Origin: Pseudomonadota bacterium
Lineage (GTDB): Bacteria > Myxococcota_A > UBA796 > SXON01
Reading direction: 5' to 3'
NCBI GenBank assembly: GCA_005776735.1
Contig: SXOM01000111.1
Span: 1 to 10,527 of the forward strand
Length of the DNA stretch: 10,527 nt
The notes beneath the pieces are model-generated. The model saw only the letters and a list, made by a program, of their open reading frames with translations, was not told the DNA's origin and made no database searches. The position numbers were made by a program, and so were the translations under genes. Below are positions 6,971 to 10,527 of the stretch, one piece after another; positions within the stretch are counted from its first letter, which is position 1; each line of letters starts with the position of its first letter.

Positions 6971-8417
6971 CGACCGCGAGGTCGACGAACCCCTTCTCCC
7001 GCAGCTTCGGCTCGATGAGCGCGCGGTCGCCGACGAGGACGAAGACCGCGTGCTGGCGGCTGTACAACGCCATCGCCGAGGTGACCTCGTCGATGCGTAC
7101 GGCGCCGTAGCTGGTGAGCTCGGCCGCGAGTGCGCCAGGCGGGCGCCCGAGCGCGAGGTAGTCGACATAGGCGCCGGCGACGCCCGCCTGGGTCTCCAGC
7201 ACCTCGACCACGTCCTGCCGCGCCGCGCCCTGGGCCTTCTTGAGCTCGGCCTCGTCGATGCCGGCGGTGATCTTGTCGAGCTGCGCCACGAGATCGACCA
7301 TCGCCTCGGCCGTGACGTCGGCCCGGATGCGGGTGCGGACCAGGAGCGTGCCCCCGTGACGACGGGACTCCATCGCGGCGCGAACGCCGTAGGTGTAGCC
7401 CTTCTCTTCTCGCAAGAGGGCGTTGAGGCGCGAAGTGAACGTGCCGCCGAGCGCGATGGTGCCCATCTTGGTGGCCACCTCGGGCGGCGCGAACTGCGCG
7501 AGCCCGGGGAACGCGACGTAGAAGCCCGTCTGTGCGCTGCCGGGGGCGTCGACGATGTAGATGGCTTCGCGGTCGTGCACGGGCGCGGCCGGAACGTCGA
7601 CCTTCACGTCCTTGCCTGCCTTCCACGCGCCGAAGCGGGCATCGAGCATCGGGAGCACCTGCTCCTTGGTGACCGCCCCCGCCACCGCGAGGGTGGCGCC
7701 CGTCGCGGACCACGCGGCCTTGTGCCACTTCTTCAGGTCGACCGCGCCGATCTTCTTCAGCCCCGCCTGGGTGCCGTCGGCCGGACGACCGTACGGGTGC
7801 GCCGGGCCCCAATACAACGACAGCCCCGTGCGGCTGGCGACGTACCCCGGCTCGTCGAGGTTGGATTGGAGGCCCGCGAGCAACAGTTCGCGCGCCTTCT
7901 TCACTTCGATGCCGGCGAACTGCGGGCGCAGGACGAAGTCGGCCAGGAGGTCCAAGCCGGCCTGGAGCTGCTCGGTGGGGCCGGAGAGCGCCACCCAAGC
8001 CCCGTCCGGGCCCGCGTCGCGCGAGATCGACAGCCCTCGCCGCTCGACCTCGGCCGAGAACGCGGCGCTGTCGCGCTCGCCGGCCCCGCGGCCCATGACC
8101 TCCATCGCCAGGGCCGCCGTGCCCTCTTTCCCCGGCGCGTCGAGCTGGGAGCCCCGCGGCACGTACAGCACCAACGAGAAGATCGGCAACTTCGGCGACG
8201 GGAGCACCCAGACCGGCACCTGGTTGGAGAGCGCGCCGACCTCGGGGGTAGGCGGAACGAACGGCCGGGCCTCGCCCACGGTCGGCATCGTCGCCAGCGG
8301 ATCGGGCGGGGGTACCGGCGCTTCGACCGGCGGCGGCGGCGGCGGGGCGGCGGGCTTCTTGGTGCGGGCGGAGGCCGGCGCGACCGCGAGGAGCACCGAC
8401 AGGAGCACGGGGATCAT
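6957..8417 (-). CDS. M16 family peptidase-like protein, non-catalytic partner subunit
   Basis: A 486-residue exported M16 (pitrilysin-fold) protein. Residues 1-17 are a signal peptide (cleavage after ASA) with no basic residue in its start; a Pro-rich linker follows (about 24-57), then two M16 half-domains (about 60-270 and 280-480). Where catalytic members have HxxEH the protein reads GTAALAMEVMGRG (99-111), so no zinc site can form. It does retain RLNALLREEKGYTYG at 330-344, with Arg336 and Tyr343 seven residues apart, matching the spacing of the substrate-binding Arg/Tyr pair of M16 enzymes. This is the signature of the non-metal subunit of a heterodimeric bacterial M16B peptidase. The ATG at 8417 is preferred over an in-frame ATG at 8543 because it begins the signal peptide, overlaps the upstream stop by 4 bp (ATGA) and has a GAGGAG site. 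Likely periplasmic, working with the gene just upstream. Confidence 0.9.
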   Translation of the reverse strand: MIPVLLSVLLAVAPASARTKKPAAPPPPPPVEAPVPPPDPLATMPTVGEARPFVPPTPEVGALSNQVPVWVLPSPKLPIFSLVLYVPRGSQLDAPGKEGTAALAMEVMGRGAGERDSAAFSAEVERRGLSISRDAGPDGAWVALSGPTEQLQAGLDLLADFVLRPQFAGIEVKKARELLLAGLQSNLDEPGYVASRTGLSLYWGPAHPYGRPADGTQAGLKKIGAVDLKKWHKAAWSATGATLAVAGAVTKEQVLPMLDARFGAWKAGKDVKVDVPAAPVHDREAIYIVDAPGSAQTGFYVAFPGLAQFAPPEVATKMGTIALGGTFTSRLNALLREEKGYTYGVRAAMESRRHGGTLLVRTRIRADVTAEAMVDLVAQLDKITAGIDEAELKKAQGAARQDVVEVLETQAGVAGAYVDYLALGRPPGALAAELTSYGAVRIDEVTSAMALYSRQHAVFVLVGDRALIEPKLREKGFVDLAVVTPP

Positions 8418-9715
8418 GGCTTCTTCTCCTCGGGGAGGACGACGATGCGGGAGGCCGCGGCGGGCTTGAGCCACTCGGACACACTCGCGCTCAGCCGCGG
8501 CGCGTCGACCGCAGTGAACCGCGCGACGTCCTTGCCGAGCCACTCGGGGGTGCCGGTGTAGGCCCAGTAGCGGTTGAGCGACTCGGCGCGGTTCTGCAGG
8601 GGTTCGAGCGACTGGTACGTCGCGATGGCGTGCTGGTTCTGGAGGCGCTCCATCTCCGCGGCGCTGGGGGCCTCGTTGGCCAACCGGGTGAGCTCTTCTT
8701 GCACGACGCGCTCGACCTCCTCGACCGTGACGCCCTCCATCGGGAGCACGGTGACACCGAAGATGCCGCCGTACTGCAGCCCGTACTGGAAGACCTGGAC
8801 CTCCTGGGCCAGGCCGCCGTCGACGAGGCGGCGGTAGAGGCGCGAGCTCTCGCCCGCGCCGAGAAGGTCGGCGGCCAGGGTGAGCTCGGCGTCGCCCGCC
8901 TGGTAGGCCGAGGGCCCGTGCCAGAACAGGTTGAGCTGGGGGAAGTCGACCTGGTCGGTGATGGTGACCGACGCCTTCTGGACGGTCCGCACCGGCTCGG
9001 GCGCGGCCCGCGCCGGGAGCTCCTTCCGCTCGAGCGTTCCGAAGTACCGTTCGACCCAGACCTTGGCCTGCGCCGGATCGAAGTCGCCCGCCACCACCAG
9101 CGACGCGTTGTTGGGAACGTACCAGGTGTTGAAGAACCCGGTGACGTCGCCCACCGAGGCGGCCTGCAAGTCTTCGTGGGTGCCGATGACGCTGTGTGCG
9201 TACGGGTGTCCCGCGGGGAACAACGCCGTGTCGAGCTCGATCTCGACCATGCCGTACGGCTGGTCTTCGTTGCCCTGGCGGCGTTCGTTGCGCACCACGT
9301 CACGCTGCAGGTCGAGCTTGGCCTGGGTCATGGCCTCGTCGAGCTGTTGCATGCGGTCGGCTTCCATCCACAAGAACGTCTCCAAGAGCTGCGGCGGGCC
9401 GACGTCGTAGTAGTTGGTGGCGTCTTGCATGGTCCAGGCGTTGTTCCAGCCGCCCTGCGCCTCCATCACCCGGTCGAAGCCGGAGCCGGGCAGGCGCAGC
9501 GTGCCCATGAACATCAGGTGCTCGAACAGGTGGGCAAAGCCCGACCGGCCGGCGACCTCGTCCTTGCTGCCGACCTTGTACCAGAGGTCGACGACCACCT
9601 GGGGGAGCGCGTGGTCTTCGAGCAGGATGACCTGGAGGCCGTTGGGGAGCTCGTACCGACTGAACGGAATCGAAGGCTCGGCCGCCAACGCGGGGGTGAG
9701 GAGGAGCGCCAACAT
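8414..9715 (-). CDS. M16 family zinc peptidase, catalytic subunit
   Basis: A 433-residue exported zinc endopeptidase. A short signal peptide (1-12, cleavage after LAA) lacks basic residues. The N-terminal M16 half carries the inverted zinc motif His62-Leu-Phe-Glu65-His66 (FAHLFEHLMFMGT), with the third ligand probably Glu144 in VVRNERRQ, 78 residues later. The second half (about 250-425) contains SRLYRRLVDGGLAQE, in which the Tyr of the Arg/Tyr substrate-binding pair is not preserved. Its length is that of a single-subunit M16B protein rather than the double-length pitrilysin/insulysin form, so it needs a partner, presumably the adjacent downstream gene. It starts 1 bp after the trxB stop and overlaps the partner gene by 4 bp, so the three genes look like one transcript. 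Probable role: degradation of peptides in the periplasm or cell surface; substrate unknown. Confidence 0.92.
   Translation of the reverse strand: MLALLLTPALAAEPSIPFSRYELPNGLQVILLEDHALPQVVVDLWYKVGSKDEVAGRSGFAHLFEHLMFMGTLRLPGSGFDRVMEAQGGWNNAWTMQDATNYYDVGPPQLLETFLWMEADRMQQLDEAMTQAKLDLQRDVVRNERRQGNEDQPYGMVEIELDTALFPAGHPYAHSVIGTHEDLQAASVGDVTGFFNTWYVPNNASLVVAGDFDPAQAKVWVERYFGTLERKELPARAAPEPVRTVQKASVTITDQVDFPQLNLFWHGPSAYQAGDAELTLAADLLGAGESSRLYRRLVDGGLAQEVQVFQYGLQYGGIFGVTVLPMEGVTVEEVERVVQEELTRLANEAPSAAEMERLQNQHAIATYQSLEPLQNRAESLNRYWAYTGTPEWLGKDVARFTAVDAPRLSASVSEWLKPAAASRIVVLPEEKKP
8426..8431 (-). promoter_or_regulatory. Ribosome-binding site of the M16 partner gene
   Basis: GAGGAG on the minus strand, 8 nt before the ATG at 8417, lying inside the end of the catalytic M16 gene. 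It is the best Shine-Dalgarno sequence in the window and supports 8417 over the upstream in-frame ATG at 8543. Confidence 0.7.
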
Positions 9716-9716
9716 G

Positions 9717-10527
9717 TCAGTGCGCTCCCGCGGAGGCCCGCTCTTCCAACCAGCGCTCGGCCTCGATGGCCGCGGCGCAGCCGGTGCCCGCCGCGGTGAT
9801 GGCCTGACGGTAGTAGTGATCGGCCGCGTCGCCGCAGGCGAAGACGCCGTCGATGTTGGTGGCGGTGCGGCCGGGCTGCGTCACGAGGTACCCGAGCTCG
9901 TCGTGGTCGATCCACTTTACGAACGGCGCGGTGTTCGGTTGGTGGCCGATGCCGAGGAACATGCCGCCGATGGGCTTCTCCCACTCTTCGCCGGTGACGG
10001 TGTTCTTGAGCTTGAGCGCCCGGATGCGGCTTTCGCCCAGCACGTCGACGACCTGGGTGTTCCACACCATCTCGATCTTCGGGTTGGCGAGCGCCTTGGC
10101 CTGCATCGCCTTGCTGGCCCGCAGCGCGTCGCGGCGGTGCACGATGTACACGCGCGTGGCGAAGCGCGTGAGGAACGTCGCCTCCTCGACCGCGGTGTCG
10201 CCCCCGCCGATGACCGCGACCTCGAGCCCCTTGTAGAAGAACCCGTCGCAGGTGGCGCAGGCGCTGACCCCGCCGCCGATCTTCTGGAGGCGCTCCTCGT
10301 TGGGCAGGCCCAGGTACTTCGCATCGGCGCCCGTGGCGATGATGAGCACGTCGCAGGTGTACGTGTCGCCGTTGGCGGAGCGCAGCGTGAACGGACGCTG
10401 CGACAGGTCGCACTCCGCGACCTCGTCGAGCACGAAGCGGGTACCGAACCGCTCGACCTGGGCGCGCATCCGGTCCATCAGCTCGGGGCCCTGCACGCCC
10501 TCGGGGAAGCCGGGGTAATTCTCAACC
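9717..10527 (-). CDS. trxB: Thioredoxin reductase (NADPH), 5' end outside the window
   Basis: Flavoenzyme that uses NADPH to reduce thioredoxin in the cytoplasm. The visible 269 residues begin inside VENYPGFPEG, a conserved TrxB segment around residue 50 of the E. coli enzyme, so roughly 45-50 residues including the first FAD-binding glycine motif lie beyond 10527. The redox centre SACATCDGFF is encoded near 10260, with the two Cys codons at 10257-10259 and 10248-10250. The NADPH site follows as IGGGDTAVEEA, then HRRDALRAS, GIGHQPNT and the FAD-closing GVFACGDAAD. The GTG at 10494-10496 is in frame but internal and should not be taken as the start. The stop at 9717-9719 is 1 bp from the M16 gene, so trxB probably leads the operon. 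The low-molecular-weight class is clear; a relative acting on a different thioredoxin-like partner cannot be excluded. Confidence 0.95.
   Translation of the reverse strand, partial: VENYPGFPEGVQGPELMDRMRAQVERFGTRFVLDEVAECDLSQRPFTLRSANGDTYTCDVLIIATGADAKYLGLPNEERLQKIGGGVSACATCDGFFYKGLEVAVIGGGDTAVEEATFLTRFATRVYIVHRRDALRASKAMQAKALANPKIEMVWNTQVVDVLGESRIRALKLKNTVTGEEWEKPIGGMFLGIGHQPNTAPFVKWIDHDELGYLVTQPGRTATNIDGVFACGDAADHYYRQAITAAGTGCAAAIEAERWLEERASAGAH
9725..9729 (-). promoter_or_regulatory. Ribosome-binding site of the catalytic M16 gene
   Basis: GGGAG on the minus strand, 9 nt before the ATG at 9715, inside the last codons of trxB. It supports the ATG at 9715, which sits 1 bp after the trxB stop codon. 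Confidence 0.5.

Noticed and set aside
4985..7168. 727-residue open frame antisense to the S8 propeller
   Set aside because: Its apparent repeats (EVA-DRG-like) are the reverse complement of the DLDGDG codons, not an independent protein.
8418..8543. Upstream in-frame ATG (8543) for the M16 partner, adding 42 residues
   Set aside because: The added part is Arg-rich, would bury the signal peptide and lies inside the upstream gene. The ATG at 8417 has a GAGGAG site and a 4-bp overlap.
6735..8561. 608-residue plus-strand open frame across the M16 partner gene
   Set aside because: It is a shadow of a gene with clear M16 motifs; composition is Arg/Gly/Asp-rich with no recognisable domain.
8630..9799. 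389-residue plus-strand open frame across the catalytic M16 gene
   Set aside because: Antisense shadow; the minus strand encodes HLFEH and a full-length M16 fold.
1..10527. Search for tRNA, rRNA, insertion sequence, phage or toxin-antitoxin elements
   Set aside because: No such structure, transposase or integrase motif was found; composition and coding density are uniform across the window.

Overview
The window is about 10.5 kb of very GC-rich, almost fully coding bacterial DNA. It holds six protein genes and only about 170 non-coding bases. The best guess for the host is a myxobacterium-like (Myxococcota) organism. The reasons are the strong GC bias, which opens long spurious reading frames on every strand, and a large secreted S8 peptidase whose C-terminus looks like a MYXO-CTERM sorting tail (Cys-Gly-Cys, short hydrophobic helix, four Arg). 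The secreted proteins also share very short signal peptides without basic residues. The taxon is an inference; no rRNA or other marker is present.

Layout. Positions 97-3635, minus strand, form a two-gene unit. The first gene is a 780-residue PEP-synthase/rifampicin-phosphotransferase-like enzyme with an ATP-binding domain, an all-alpha middle region and a swivelling phosphohistidine domain. It overlaps by 4 bp the GTG start of a 12-helix-type MFS transporter. A perfect 10-bp GC inverted repeat follows the transporter stop. Positions 3636-3709 are a 74-bp divergent spacer. Positions 3710-6970, plus strand, are a single 1086-residue secreted S8 peptidase with an FG-GAP/VCBS beta-propeller and the sorting tail. 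Positions 6957-10527, minus strand, are a tightly packed unit of trxB (5' end beyond the window), a catalytic M16 zinc peptidase and a non-catalytic M16 partner. This unit runs head-on into the S8 gene with a 14-bp tail-to-tail overlap.

How the genes work together. The two M16 proteins are complementary: one keeps HxxEH, the other lacks it but keeps the substrate-binding Arg/Tyr pair. They therefore probably form one heterodimeric exported peptidase. The phosphotransferase and MFS pump are probably translationally coupled and may modify and export the same small molecule; the substrate cannot be read from sequence. The S8 protein has the Asp/His/Ser triad but an Asp where subtilisin has its oxyanion-hole Asn. 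I see no CRISPR array, RNA gene, insertion sequence or clearly new multi-gene system. The most unusual items are the S8 active site and the phosphotransferase/MFS pair.
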